NCBI RefSeq assembly: GCF_029946505.1
Contig: NZ_JARZHG010000028.1
Location: 1-64,000 of the forward strand
DNA length: 64,000 nt
Direction: 5' to 3'
Source of the DNA: Polyangium sp. y55x31
Lineage (GTDB): Bacteria > Myxococcota_A > Polyangia > Polyangiales > Polyangiaceae
Part shown: positions 15,810-23,565 of the stretch, piece after piece
Numbering within the stretch: the stretch's first letter is position 1
Layout of the letters: the number at the start of each line of letters is the position of its first letter
Made by a program: the position numbers and the translations under genes
The notes under the pieces: model-generated
Databases searched by the model: none
Seen by the model: only the letters and a program-made list of their open reading frames with translations
Told to the model about the DNA's origin: nothing

Positions 15810-18350
15810 ATGAAGAGGGGGGCCGCGCTCGCCTCGGGCACACAACCCATGAAGCCCGCCCCGACCTGCGAGGCCGGCGCGTCGGCCCTGCCGAACGCCA
15901 AAGGCGATGCACCCTCGTTCGAGGAGACGGAGCTCTTCGCGCCCGCGCTCCCCGACGGAGGCGCGCGCTACCGCATCGTCGAGCGCCTCGGCAGCGGCGG
16001 CACGGGCGTCGTCTACGCCGCCGAGGACCGCGCCGCGAGCCGCCTCGTCGCGCTGAAGACACGCAAGGACGACAGCGACGACCCGCACGACAGCACCGAC
16101 CTCTTCCTCCACGAGGCGCGCGTCGCCGCGCAGCTCGAGCATCCCAACATCGTCCCCGTGTACGACGTCGGCCGCCTTCCCGACGGCCGGCCCTTCTACA
16201 CGATGCGCATCGTCAAGCAGCAGAGCCTGCACGACGTGATCACCGAGCCCCTGGTCCACCCGAAGTGGCCGCTCGCGCGCCTCGTCTCCGCGTTCGTCCA
16301 GATCTCGCGCGCGCTCGCCTACGCGCACCGGCGCGGCGTCGTGCATCGCGACATCAAGCCGGAGAACATCCTGCTCGGCGACGAGGGCGAGGTGTACCTG
16401 AGCGACTGGGGCAACGCGCGCATGCTCACGGGCATCGAGCCCACCTCGCCGCTCTCGCTCCCCGACGACGATCCCTTCTTCATCCGCGGCGAAGGCGGGT
16501 ATCCGAGCGGTTTGTCCGGGACCCCGGGCTACATCGCCCCCGAGCAGATCCGCGGCGAGCGCGCGAAGATCGATCACCGCGCCGACATCTTCGCGCTCGG
16601 CGTCGTGCTCTACGAGATGCTCACGGGCGAACACCCGTTCGACGCGCCCACCGTGCTCGGCGTGATCCTCGCGACGCAGACGCGCGATCCGAGGCCGCCG
16701 CGCGCCGTCGCGCCGAGCTGCCCGCTCGTGCTCGAAGACCTCTGCCTCGCCATGCTCTCGAAGGATCCGGCGAAGCGGCCCACGTGCGCCGCGGCCGTCG
16801 CAGGCGGCGCCGAGGCGTTCCTCGAAGGCGCGAAGGAACGAGATCGTCGACGCGCCGAGGCGCGATCCCTCTGCGAGCTCGCGCGCGAGCCGGCCCAGCG
16901 CGACAAGGCCCTGCGCCTCGAACGCGCGCAGCTCGACGCCGAGGCGCGACGCCTTCGCGCCGACGTGAAGAGCTACGATCCCATCGATCGCAAGCGCCCC
17001 GCGTGGGCCCTCGAAGATCGCGCCGCCGCCGTCGAGCGCGAGCAAGCGCGCGCGATGGCCGAGGCGATCGACCTCTACACGAAGGCGCTCGCATACGACC
17101 CCGAGCTCGAAGAGGCGCGCTCGGGCCTCGCCGATCTCTACTGGGCCCGCGCCCTCGCCGCCGACGCCGAGCGCCGCCACGCGAGCCGCATCTACTACGA
17201 AGCCCTCGTCTCCGAGTTCGACGTCGGCAGCTACGCCGCGCTCCTCCGCTCCGACGCGTGTCTCGCGATCGAGACGAACCCGCCCGGCGCGCGCGTGCTC
17301 GCGTATCGCTACGTCGAAAAAGATCGTGTCCTCGTCCCGAGCGAAGAGCGCGATCTCGGCCGCACGCCCGTCGCCGAGGTCCGCCTCTCGCCGGGCAGCT
17401 ACCTGCTCGTGCTTCGCCGCCCCGGCTTTCGCGACGTGCGTTATCCCGTCCTGCTCCGCCGCGGCGAGCGCCACGAGGCCATGATCAACCTCTACACGGA
17501 GGAAGAGATCGGCGAGGGCTTCGTCTACATCCCCGGCGGCTCGTTCATCGCGGGCGGCGACGACGACGCGCCCGACGCGCTCGCCCGCGCCGAGCCCGTC
17601 GTCGCCGACTTCGCGATCTCGCGCTTCCCCGTCACGTTCCGACAGTACTGCGACTTCCTCGACCGCATCGAGGATCGCTCCCACGCGCTCGCGCTCATGC
17701 GCGCCCCGCGCGACTTCCGCGGCACCGAAGGTTACGTCGTGCGCCGCGGCGAGCACGGCCAGTGGGAGCCCGTCCCCGGGCTCATCGAAGGCGACGCGCG
17801 CAGGCAGTTCCCCTACGAAGAAGGGCACCTGCTCGACGTGCCCGTCCTGCTCGTCGACTGGTTCGACGCCGCCGCTTACTGCGCGTTCCACACCGAGCAC
17901 GAGGGCTTCGAGATCCGTTTGCCCACGGAGCTCGAATGGGAGAAAGCCGCGCGCGGCACCGACGGCCGCATCCATCCCTGGGGTGATCCCTTCGACCCCA
18001 CCTTCTGCCTCATGCGCGCCTCGCGCCCTTACCTCCCGCAGCCCGAGCCCGTCGGCACCTTCCCGCTCGACGAATCTCCGTACGGCGTGCGCGACATGGC
18101 CGGCGGCGTGCGCGAGTGGGTCGGCGACGTACACGGCGAGCGCACGTGGTCCGAGACGAGCGCCGAACCCGAGCCCGTCCCTGGCGCGGTGCGCGACGCC
18201 TCCGAGTGGCGCGTCATCCGCTCGGGCGGCTGGTCCACGACGCACGAGTACACCCGCAGCGCCGCGCGCACGCGCTTCTTCGCGCTCACCCGCGCGACGC
18301 ACCTCGGCTTCCGCGTCGCGCACGATCTGCCGCGACGCCGCCTGCGCTGA
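15810..18350 (+). CDS. Ser/Thr protein kinase - PEGA - formylglycine-generating-enzyme fusion
   Basis: Three modules. (1) A Hanks-type kinase (about 54-340): GSGGTGVVY glycine loop, VALK lysine, catalytic HRDIKPEN (about 177), DWGNAR in place of DFG, and GTPGYIAPEQ activation segment. (2) A middle region with TPR-like helices and a PEGA beta domain (about 486-557, ETNPPGARVLAYR). (3) A SUMF1/FGE-sulfatase domain (about 570-845: GEGFVYIPGGSF, RLPTELEWEKAARG, GGVREWVGD, GGWS, GFRVA). No transmembrane helix is evident. This architecture is known from myxobacteria and planctomycetes; the FGE part often acts as a binding fold rather than an oxidase. The start is uncertain: ATG 15810 has a weak GGAAG site, and ATG 15849 is the alternative. 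The upstream open frame is pccB antisense. Confidence 0.92.
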   Translation: MKRGAALASGTQPMKPAPTCEAGASALPNAKGDAPSFEETELFAPALPDGGARYRIVERLGSGGTGVVYAAEDRAASRLVALKTRKDDSDDPHDSTDLFLHEARVAAQLEHPNIVPVYDVGRLPDGRPFYTMRIVKQQSLHDVITEPLVHPKWPLARLVSAFVQISRALAYAHRRGVVHRDIKPENILLGDEGEVYLSDWGNARMLTGIEPTSPLSLPDDDPFFIRGEGGYPSGLSGTPGYIAPEQIRGERAKIDHRADIFALGVVLYEMLTGEHPFDAPTVLGVILATQTRDPRPPRAVAPSCPLVLEDLCLAMLSKDPAKRPTCAAAVAGGAEAFLEGAKERDRRRAEARSLCELAREPAQRDKALRLERAQLDAEARRLRADVKSYDPIDRKRPAWALEDRAAAVEREQARAMAEAIDLYTKALAYDPELEEARSGLADLYWARALAADAERRHASRIYYEALVSEFDVGSYAALLRSDACLAIETNPPGARVLAYRYVEKDRVLVPSEERDLGRTPVAEVRLSPGSYLLVLRRPGFRDVRYPVLLRRGERHEAMINLYTEEEIGEGFVYIPGGSFIAGGDDDAPDALARAEPVVADFAISRFPVTFRQYCDFLDRIEDRSHALALMRAPRDFRGTEGYVVRRGEHGQWEPVPGLIEGDARRQFPYEEGHLLDVPVLLVDWFDAAAYCAFHTEHEGFEIRLPTELEWEKAARGTDGRIHPWGDPFDPTFCLMRASRPYLPQPEPVGTFPLDESPYGVRDMAGGVREWVGDVHGERTWSETSAEPEPVPGAVRDASEWRVIRSGGWSTTHEYTRSAARTRFFALTRATHLGFRVAHDLPRRRLR

Positions 18351-18368
18351 GGTTCGTCCTTCCGAACC

Positions 18369-19448
18369 CTATTGCGATCCGGCGTCGCCTGCGCCGCCGT
18401 CCGTCGCCTCTTGCCCGGGCGGCGTGTATCCGGGCAGCACCCACGGCCCCGGATCCTTGCCTTCGAAGGGTTTCACGCCTTCGGGCAACTTCACCTTCGC
18501 GAGCGCCGCGTCGTCGATCTCCACGGCGAACTTCTTCCGCAGCTCCGCTTCGAGCGCCTTCTCGCGCTCCTGCATCTTCTGCTGCAGGAGTTTTACGCGG
18601 ATCGATCGATCCGCCTCCTGGAGCGTCCGGTTGTGCGCCGCGGTGATGCCGTTCATCCGCACCACGTAAAACCGACCGTCCGCCTCCACGATCTCGTCGA
18701 GCACGGACCCCACGCTGCCGATCTTGAACACCGCCGCGCGGATCGACTCGGGGATCTTCGGGTTCTTGCCGCGCGGATCGTCGGGCGCGCCGACCACGCC
18801 GAGATCCCCCGCGAGATCGAGCGACGCATTCGGATCCTTCGCCTTCGGCGCCGTCGCCGAGTGCTTGTAGAAAAGCTCGCCCCACTCGGCCGCAGTCTTG
18901 ATCTTCGTCGCGTCCTTCAGCACGCGCTCTGCCGTCTTCTTGTCGGACAGCACGATCGCCGCCACGCGTCGCCGCTCCGGCTCGCGGAACTCCTCCGCGT
19001 GCGCCTCGTAGTACGCGCGCACCTCGGCCGGGGGGATCTCGCCTGGCGCGGGCAGGCCTTTGCGCGCGTCGGCGAGGATCGCGTCGCGCAGGATCTGCCG
19101 GATCGCCTCTTCCGTCTCGGGCTGCTTGTCGAGCCCGCGGCGCTTCGCCTCGGCTGCGAGCAGCTCCACGTCGATGATCTCGTCGAGCAGCTCTTTTCGA
19201 CGCTCCTTCGTCTGGTAGCGGAGCCTGTCGAACTGATCCATCCGCTCGAGCGTCGCGGCGAAGTCGCCGAGCGTGATCACCCGCTCGCCGACCTTCGCGA
19301 GTGTCCGCGCGGCTTGTTCTTGCGAGAGCCCTGCCGCGGGCGCTCCGGCGTCCGGCGCGGGTGGCGCCACGGCCTTGTCGTTGCAGCCCGCGGAGAGCAC
19401 GACGATTGCCGCGACGAACAGGGACGATTGCGCGCGCCTCACCAGCAT
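18369..19448 (-). CDS. Peptidylprolyl isomerase, PpiC/SurA-like lipoprotein
   Basis: Lipoprotein signal with lipobox LSAGC (Cys22) and a short Ala/Pro linker, so anchored in the envelope. A SurA-N-like helical domain (about 50-130) carries [18 protein letters not shown] and [21 protein letters not shown] parvulin domain (about 150-290) follows, with [29 protein letters not shown] and FYVVRM. A helical C-terminus and a Pro/Gly tail close the protein. The expected role is chaperoning of outer-membrane or secreted proteins; whether the parvulin active site is competent cannot be judged by eye. It is convergent with the kinase gene (18-nt gap carrying a GGTTCG/CGAACC inverted repeat) and divergent from pyrH. 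Confidence 0.88.
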   Translation of the reverse strand: MLVRRAQSSLFVAAIVVLSAGCNDKAVAPPAPDAGAPAAGLSQEQAARTLAKVGERVITLGDFAATLERMDQFDRLRYQTKERRKELLDEIIDVELLAAEAKRRGLDKQPETEEAIRQILRDAILADARKGLPAPGEIPPAEVRAYYEAHAEEFREPERRRVAAIVLSDKKTAERVLKDATKIKTAAEWGELFYKHSATAPKAKDPNASLDLAGDLGVVGAPDDPRGKNPKIPESIRAAVFKIGSVGSVLDEIVEADGRFYVVRMNGITAAHNRTLQEADRSIRVKLLQQKMQEREKALEAELRKKFAVEIDDAALAKVKLPEGVKPFEGKDPGPWVLPGYTPPGQEATDGGAGDAGSQ

Positions 19449-19585
19449 CGAGCGGCCGGTCTAGCACTTCTTCGATGCGATTGGGGGGCGGTTCTGCGAG
19501 CTCATCGCGCGGCACCTTGCCGCTTCTCCGGCCTTTTGCCGAACGACGCGTTGCGGACGAGGCGAACCGGGGCTACGAGACGCGC

Positions 19586-20365
19586 GTGACCCGCGACGCG
19601 ACCCGCAAAGACCGCGACGACTCGACCCTTCCTCCTCCGCCGAGCCCGGCCCCTGGCCTCAAGTACCGCCGTATCGTCCTCAAGATCAGCGGCGAGGCTC
19701 TGTGCGGCGAAGGCAACTTCGGCATCCACCCCGACACGCTCCAGCGCGTCGCCGCCGAGATCGCGGAGCTCTCCTCGCTCGGCGTACAGATCGGCATCGT
19801 CGTCGGCGGCGGCAACATCTTCCGCGGCCTGAAGGGCGCGAGCGCCGGCATGGATCGCTCCCAGAGCGACTACATGGGCATGCTCGCGACGGTCATCAAC
19901 TCGCTCGCGCTCCAGGACGCGCTCGAAAAACACGGCGTCCCGACGCGCGTGATGACGGCGATCGAGATCCGCCAGGTCGCCGAGCCGTACATCCGTCGCC
20001 GCGCCATGCGACACCTGGAGAAGGGCAGCGTCGTCATCTTCGCGGCCGGCACGGGCAACCCGTTCTTCTCGACGGACACCGCGGCGGCGCTCCGGGCCAT
20101 GGAGATCCAGGCGCAGGCGCTCTTCAAGGCCACGAAGGTCGAAGGCATCTACGACCGCGATCCGGCGCGCCACGAGGACGCGCAGATGTTCACGAAGCTC
20201 TCGTACGACCGCTTCCTCGTCGACCGCATCGGCGTGATGGACTCGACCGCCGTCACGCTTTGCCGCGAGAACAAGCTCCCCATCCGCGTCTTCAAGTTGA
20301 CGACGCGCGGGAACATCCTGCGCGTCTGCAAAGGCGAAAACATCGGCACCGTCGTCGAGGCGTGA
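19586..20365 (+). CDS. pyrH: UMP kinase
   Basis: Phosphorylates UMP to UDP in pyrimidine nucleotide synthesis. Family motifs: [73 protein letters not shown] and [20 protein letters not shown] place the start at GTG 19586 (259 residues), which leaves about 27 residues before the first beta strand; no ATG is available before the conserved domain. The open frame extends upstream to 19301, but that part is antisense to the lipoprotein gene. It is followed by a hairpin and rpoZ 82 nt away. Confidence 0.95.
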   Translation: MTRDATRKDRDDSTLPPPPSPAPGLKYRRIVLKISGEALCGEGNFGIHPDTLQRVAAEIAELSSLGVQIGIVVGGGNIFRGLKGASAGMDRSQSDYMGMLATVINSLALQDALEKHGVPTRVMTAIEIRQVAEPYIRRRAMRHLEKGSVVIFAAGTGNPFFSTDTAAALRAMEIQAQALFKATKVEGIYDRDPARHEDAQMFTKLSYDRFLVDRIGVMDSTAVTLCRENKLPIRVFKLTTRGNILRVCKGENIGTVVEA

Positions 20366-20371
20366 TCCAGA

Positions 20372-20400
20372 CGTTCCTGACGGATGGCCGTTCAGGAACG
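20372..20400 (+). terminator. Hairpin between pyrH and rpoZ
   Basis: CGTTCCTGA (20372-20380) pairs perfectly with TCAGGAACG (20392-20400), with an 11-nt loop. No T-run follows, so it may be a weak terminator, an attenuator or an RNA-stability element in the pyrH-rpoZ spacer. Confidence 0.45.
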
Positions 20401-20447
20401 CAAGTTGCGCCTTTGCCCGAGGACGGCTAACCTCCCGAGTCCCACCT

Positions 20448-20687
20448 ATGGCACGCGTCACCGTCGAAGATTGTCTCGAGCGTGAAGAGAACCGCTTCGC
20501 CCTCGTCGTCCTGGCCTCGAACCGCACCCGGCAGCTCATGAAGGGCGCCGAGCCTCTGCTGAAGACGAGGAACAAGCCCGCTGTGACGAGCTTGCGCGAG
20601 ATCGCGGCTGGCAAGGTGCACTTCCACCGGAACTCCTCGGAAGTCGTGTACGAGTGGCTCCGCCACCAGCACGCCCTCGACCGCTGA
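20448..20687 (+). CDS. rpoZ: DNA-directed RNA polymerase omega subunit
   Basis: Small subunit that aids assembly of RNA polymerase and binds beta-prime. The 79-residue protein begins [11 protein letters not shown] and has the conserved [16 protein letters not shown] helix, then the segment with [16 protein letters not shown]. It is 82 nt downstream of pyrH; in most proteobacteria rpoZ follows gmk instead, so the neighbourhood is a lineage-specific one. Confidence 0.95.
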   Translation: MARVTVEDCLEREENRFALVVLASNRTRQLMKGAEPLLKTRNKPAVTSLREIAAGKVHFHRNSSEVVYEWLRHQHALDR

Positions 20688-20711
20688 TCGCGTCGCCGGG
20701 CAACCCCGGAC

Positions 20712-21560
20712 ATGTCTTCTCCCCCGAGCAAACGCTCTGCGCGCACGCGCCCGCGTGCCCGGCGTGATCTCGAGCTCGAGGCTGGCACCTCGGCTCATTA
20801 CGAAGACCCCGCCTACTACACGAAGACGTACCGCTCGCGGCTCGACGACGTCCGTTTCTACGCGGACTACGCCGCGGAGCACGGCGGCCCCGTGCTCGAG
20901 TACGGCTGCGGCAACGGCCGCATCACGCTCCCGATCGCGCGCCTCGGCCTCGACGTCACGGGCGTCGACCTCTCCGGCGAGATGCTCGCGGACCTGCGCG
21001 CCCGCCTTCGCGACGAGCCTCTGGACGTCCGGTCGCGCGTGACCTTGAAGCGCGGCGACATGCGCGCGGTCCGGCTCGGCCGGCGTTTCCCGCTCGTCTT
21101 TTGCCCCTTCAACGCCTTCCTGCACCTCTACACGCGGGTCGACGTCGAGCGCTTCCTCGCGCGCGTACGCGAGCACCTCGCGCCGCGCGGCGAGCTCGTC
21201 TTCGACGTCTCGATCCCCGAGCCCGAAGAGCTCGCGCGGGATCCTGGCCGCGCGTATGCGACGCCGCGCTTCAACTACCCGACGCCCGACGGCAAGGGCA
21301 TGTCCGTCCGGTACACGGAGCGCTTCGACTACGACAAGCTCCGCCAGATCCTGTTCGTCGCGATGGAGTTCTCGCCGGTCTCGGGCGAAGACTCCTGGAT
21401 GACGCCACTCGCGCACCGGCAGTTCCACCCGCGCGAACTCGAAGCGCTCCTGCACTACAACGGCTTCGAGATCCTCGACGAGTGGGGCGACTTCGACCGA
21501 TCGCCCCCGACCCGCGACTCGATCACGCTCGTCGTGCGCGCCCGCGCCCGCCGCCGCTGA
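20712..21560 (+). CDS. Class I SAM-dependent methyltransferase
   Basis: A 282-residue Rossmann-fold methyltransferase. Motif I is VLEYGCGNGRITLPIA, and GLDVTGVDLSGEML supplies the acidic residue for the SAM ribose. Later strands follow with FPLVFCPFNAFLHLYT and LAPRGELVFDVSIP. The pattern resembles small-molecule (type 11/25) methyltransferases; the substrate cannot be told. The first 25 residues are Arg/Ser-rich. It lies 24 nt after rpoZ and may be read through from it. Confidence 0.88.
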   Translation: MSSPPSKRSARTRPRARRDLELEAGTSAHYEDPAYYTKTYRSRLDDVRFYADYAAEHGGPVLEYGCGNGRITLPIARLGLDVTGVDLSGEMLADLRARLRDEPLDVRSRVTLKRGDMRAVRLGRRFPLVFCPFNAFLHLYTRVDVERFLARVREHLAPRGELVFDVSIPEPEELARDPGRAYATPRFNYPTPDGKGMSVRYTERFDYDKLRQILFVAMEFSPVSGEDSWMTPLAHRQFHPRELEALLHYNGFEILDEWGDFDRSPPTRDSITLVVRARARRR

Positions 21561-21596
21561 TCGGCGAACAACGCTTCAACCAACCCCGCGGAGAAC

Positions 21597-21682
21597 CAAC
21601 GCCTCAGCTCGAACCACGCAGGGGGTGTGGGGGGCAGAGCCAACGCCCCAGTTCGAACCCGCGGGGGTGTAGGGGGCAGAGG
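21597..21682. repeat. Two imperfect 42-44 nt tandem units
   Basis: Unit A is 21597-21640 and unit B is 21641-21682. Both run CAACGCC, then GAACC, then GGGGGTGT, and end GGGGGCAGAG. The end of unit B is also the 5' arm of the nested hairpin at 21669-21717. The GTTCGAACC inside unit B looks like a tRNA T-loop, but no tRNA surrounds it. Confidence 0.75.
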
Positions 21683-21717
21683 AAGGCTCGCTTCGCGAGC
21701 CGACCGGAGCCCCCTAC
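21669..21717. repeat. Nested hairpin repeat, copy 2
   Basis: The outer stem GTAGGGGGC (21669-21677) pairs with GCCCCCTAC (21709-21717). The inner stem GGCTCGC (21685-21691) pairs with GCGAGCC (21695-21701), with a TTC loop. It has the same design and shared flanking words as the element at 1-35. Confidence 0.75.
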
Positions 21718-21719
21718 CG

Positions 21720-21750
21720 GTACATCGGCGTTTTTCAAACGCCGATGTAC
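21720..21750 (-). terminator. 14-bp hairpin enclosing the metallophosphoesterase stop codon
   Basis: Arms 21720-21733 and 21737-21750 are perfect reverse complements with a 3-nt loop. On the minus strand the first arm is the final codons (Tyr-Ile-Gly-Val), and the TGA stop (21737-21735) begins at the last base of that arm and fills the loop. No T-run follows. It is a likely mRNA 3'-end or termination structure. Confidence 0.65.
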
Positions 21751-22472
21751 AACCTGTGCGCGAAGTTTCGCTCGAGCTTCGCCCGCAGCACTTTCTCTGC
21801 GGCGGTCTCGATGTCGTACTCGACTCGTTTGAACTCGAAGCGTTTCGCGTCGCTATCGTAGATCGTGTAGCTCGCGCGGTTGTCGTAGTCGCGCGGCTGG
21901 CCGACCGATCCGACGCTCACGATGTACTTCCTGTTTGGGTCGAGTGTGAAGTCGACTGCGGGCAGCTCTTCCACGGTCGTCGGCGTCAGCGCGAAGACCT
22001 TGCAGAGGTGTGAGTGCCCGATGAGGGTCAGATGCCCGAGCTCGGCGTACATCGGCAGGCACTCGCGTGCTTGCTCCGGGGCGAAGATGTACTCGAACTC
22101 CTCGAGGCGAACCGGTGAGCCGTGGCAGAGGTCGACGCCGATGTCCGTCAACTTCTCCTGGTACGGCAGGTTCTTGAGCCAGGCGGCGTTCTCGGCCGAG
22201 AGCATCGACGCGTGGGTGTCGAGTGCCTGACGAGCGGCCTCGTAGTAATACGAGTAATCCATTCGTCCGGCGACGGCCGCGTCGTGATTCCCGAGGATCG
22301 TTTTCTTGGCGATCTTCCGGACCAGATCGGCGCACTCGTTCGGGGATCCGCCATAGCCTACCGTGTCGCCCAGACAGTAGTAGACGTCGATGCGCTCGCG
22401 CCGGTACGCCTCCAGCACAGCACTGAGCGCCTCGTAGTTGGCATGCGTGTCGCTGAAGACTCCAATCCGCAT
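21735..22472 (-). CDS. Metallophosphoesterase (YfcE/MJ0936-like)
   Basis: A calcineurin-like phosphoesterase of 245 residues. All metal-binding motifs are visible: DTH (FSDTHAN, about 7-10), GDTVGYG, GNHD, a later His in LCHGSP, and GHSH. It likely hydrolyses phosphodiesters or nucleotide phosphates in the cytoplasm; the substrate is unknown. I start at ATG 22472 because MRIGVFSDTHAN is the standard N-terminus of the family; the frame stays open to 22532. The start has no clear ribosome binding site. The last codons are inside a perfect hairpin. Confidence 0.92.
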   Translation of the reverse strand: MRIGVFSDTHANYEALSAVLEAYRRERIDVYYCLGDTVGYGGSPNECADLVRKIAKKTILGNHDAAVAGRMDYSYYYEAARQALDTHASMLSAENAAWLKNLPYQEKLTDIGVDLCHGSPVRLEEFEYIFAPEQARECLPMYAELGHLTLIGHSHLCKVFALTPTTVEELPAVDFTLDPNRKYIVSVGSVGQPRDYDNRASYTIYDSDAKRFEFKRVEYDIETAAEKVLRAKLERNFAHRLYIGV

Positions 22473-22504
22473 GTGCGTGAGGACCGGAGGGTAGCATGAG
22501 GCAC

Positions 22505-22519
22505 CTACCGTTACGGTAG
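22505..22519. promoter_or_regulatory. 15-nt palindrome, operator-like
   Basis: CTACCGT-T-ACGGTAG is a perfect odd palindrome, 33 nt upstream of the metallophosphoesterase start and on the edge of an AT-richer stretch. It may be a repressor site for either divergent gene. No regulator family was recognised. Confidence 0.4.
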
Positions 22520-22590
22520 TATTTTCGCACAAAAAAATTTTCGTTCGGATCAGCGTTTTTCAAAGGGTTTCGTCGCTAAAAACGTTGCCC

Positions 22591-22668
22591 TTCGTTAGAG
22601 AACGAACACCAAGTTTCAGCGTGTTCTCGCGCTTCGCGAGCGTGAAACGAGCGCTCGTGGATTTCACG
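22591..22668 (+). repeat. Three adjacent inverted repeats in the leader
   Basis: TTCGTT (22591-22596)/AACGAA (22601-22606); CTCGCG (22626-22631)/CGCGAG (22635-22640); and CGTGAAA (22641-22647)/TTTCACG (22662-22668) enclosing the palindrome CGAGCGCTCG (22648-22657). They lie just upstream of the GTG at 22694 and could fold into a structured leader RNA. Confidence 0.5.
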
Positions 22669-22693
22669 CCGAAGAGGTGGAAGGAAGGCTCGC

Positions 22694-23485
22694 GTGACAG
22701 GGACGAACGGGAAAAGCAACGGCAAAACCAACGGTCACGCGATCCCATCGGCGGGGGCCGAGAGCGCGAGCGAACGTTCGAGCACGCCCATCAAGCCGCC
22801 GCCGCGCGCAGTGCAGGACCTCGTGGACTCGTGCGTGCGATTCGTCGAGCGAGCCGTCGGCTTCAAGCTCGACTTCGAGCCCGAGACGTTGCCCGTGCTC
22901 GATCATTACGTCGAGAAGGCGCGCGAAGAGACGCGTGATCGCAAGGAGGCGCGGCCGCTCCTCGCGCAGGCGATCGGCGCCTACCTCGGCGAGATCGCGC
23001 GCCGCAAATTCCACGGCTTCTGGCGCCTCGAAGACGAGCACGATCCGCGCTCGTGGCGCGTCGAGCTCGAGCCCGTCTACCTGATCCTCCGCCCGATCGA
23101 GCTCGCCACGCGCGCGCTCGATCTACCCCCCACGCCACCGCGTGACGCGTCTCCGATCCGCGAGCGCAAGGACGAAGACGAGGACGACGAGGACGACGAG
23201 GACGAGGGCACGGAGGCGGCCGCGGAGAGCGAGAAGGCACCGGAGGAAGTGGTCGTCCCCGATCCCACGGATGACCTCGGCCCTGCGCTCCTCGAACTCG
23301 ATGAAGACGACCGAGCGGCCGTCGCCGAGCGCCTCGCCTTGCTTCCGCCCGTCTCCGACGCGGAGTACCACGCCCCGTCGACGCACCTGGAAGTCGTCGA
23401 GATCATCGTCGAGACCATCCGCGCCCGCCGCATGGCCGCGGGCATGGAAGCCGACGCGCACCTCGAGCCCGACGACTACTCCTGA
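22694..23485 (+). CDS. Unknown acidic protein upstream of tssM
   Basis: I do not recognise a family. The 263-residue protein starts with a Gly/Asn/Ser/Lys-rich tail (about 1-35), then a folded region (about 38-145) with helices around VQDLVDSCVRFVERAVG and LLAQAIGAYLGEIARRKFHGFWRL. Next is an acidic low-complexity stretch of alternating Glu/Asp (about 156-175) and a second small helical region. There is no signal peptide. The GTG at 22694 has a GGAAGG site upstream. It is 80 nt before the TssM-like gene on the same strand, so a functional link is likely, but its role is not known. Confidence 0.7.
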   Translation: MTGTNGKSNGKTNGHAIPSAGAESASERSSTPIKPPPRAVQDLVDSCVRFVERAVGFKLDFEPETLPVLDHYVEKAREETRDRKEARPLLAQAIGAYLGEIARRKFHGFWRLEDEHDPRSWRVELEPVYLILRPIELATRALDLPPTPPRDASPIRERKDEDEDDEDDEDEGTEAAAESEKAPEEVVVPDPTDDLGPALLELDEDDRAAVAERLALLPPVSDAEYHAPSTHLEVVEIIVETIRARRMAAGMEADAHLEPDDYS

Positions 23486-23565
23486 ACACGCGTCTTCCTG
23501 CGAAAACTGCCTCGATCCGAAGGATGCGGAGCGAGGGAGGCGCCTCGTGATAATGTCGCTCCACC

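Noticed and set aside
21641-21682. tRNA-like T-loop (GTTCGAACC) in the tandem unit
   Set aside because: No acceptor, D or anticodon arm can be formed around it; a repeat unit explains it.
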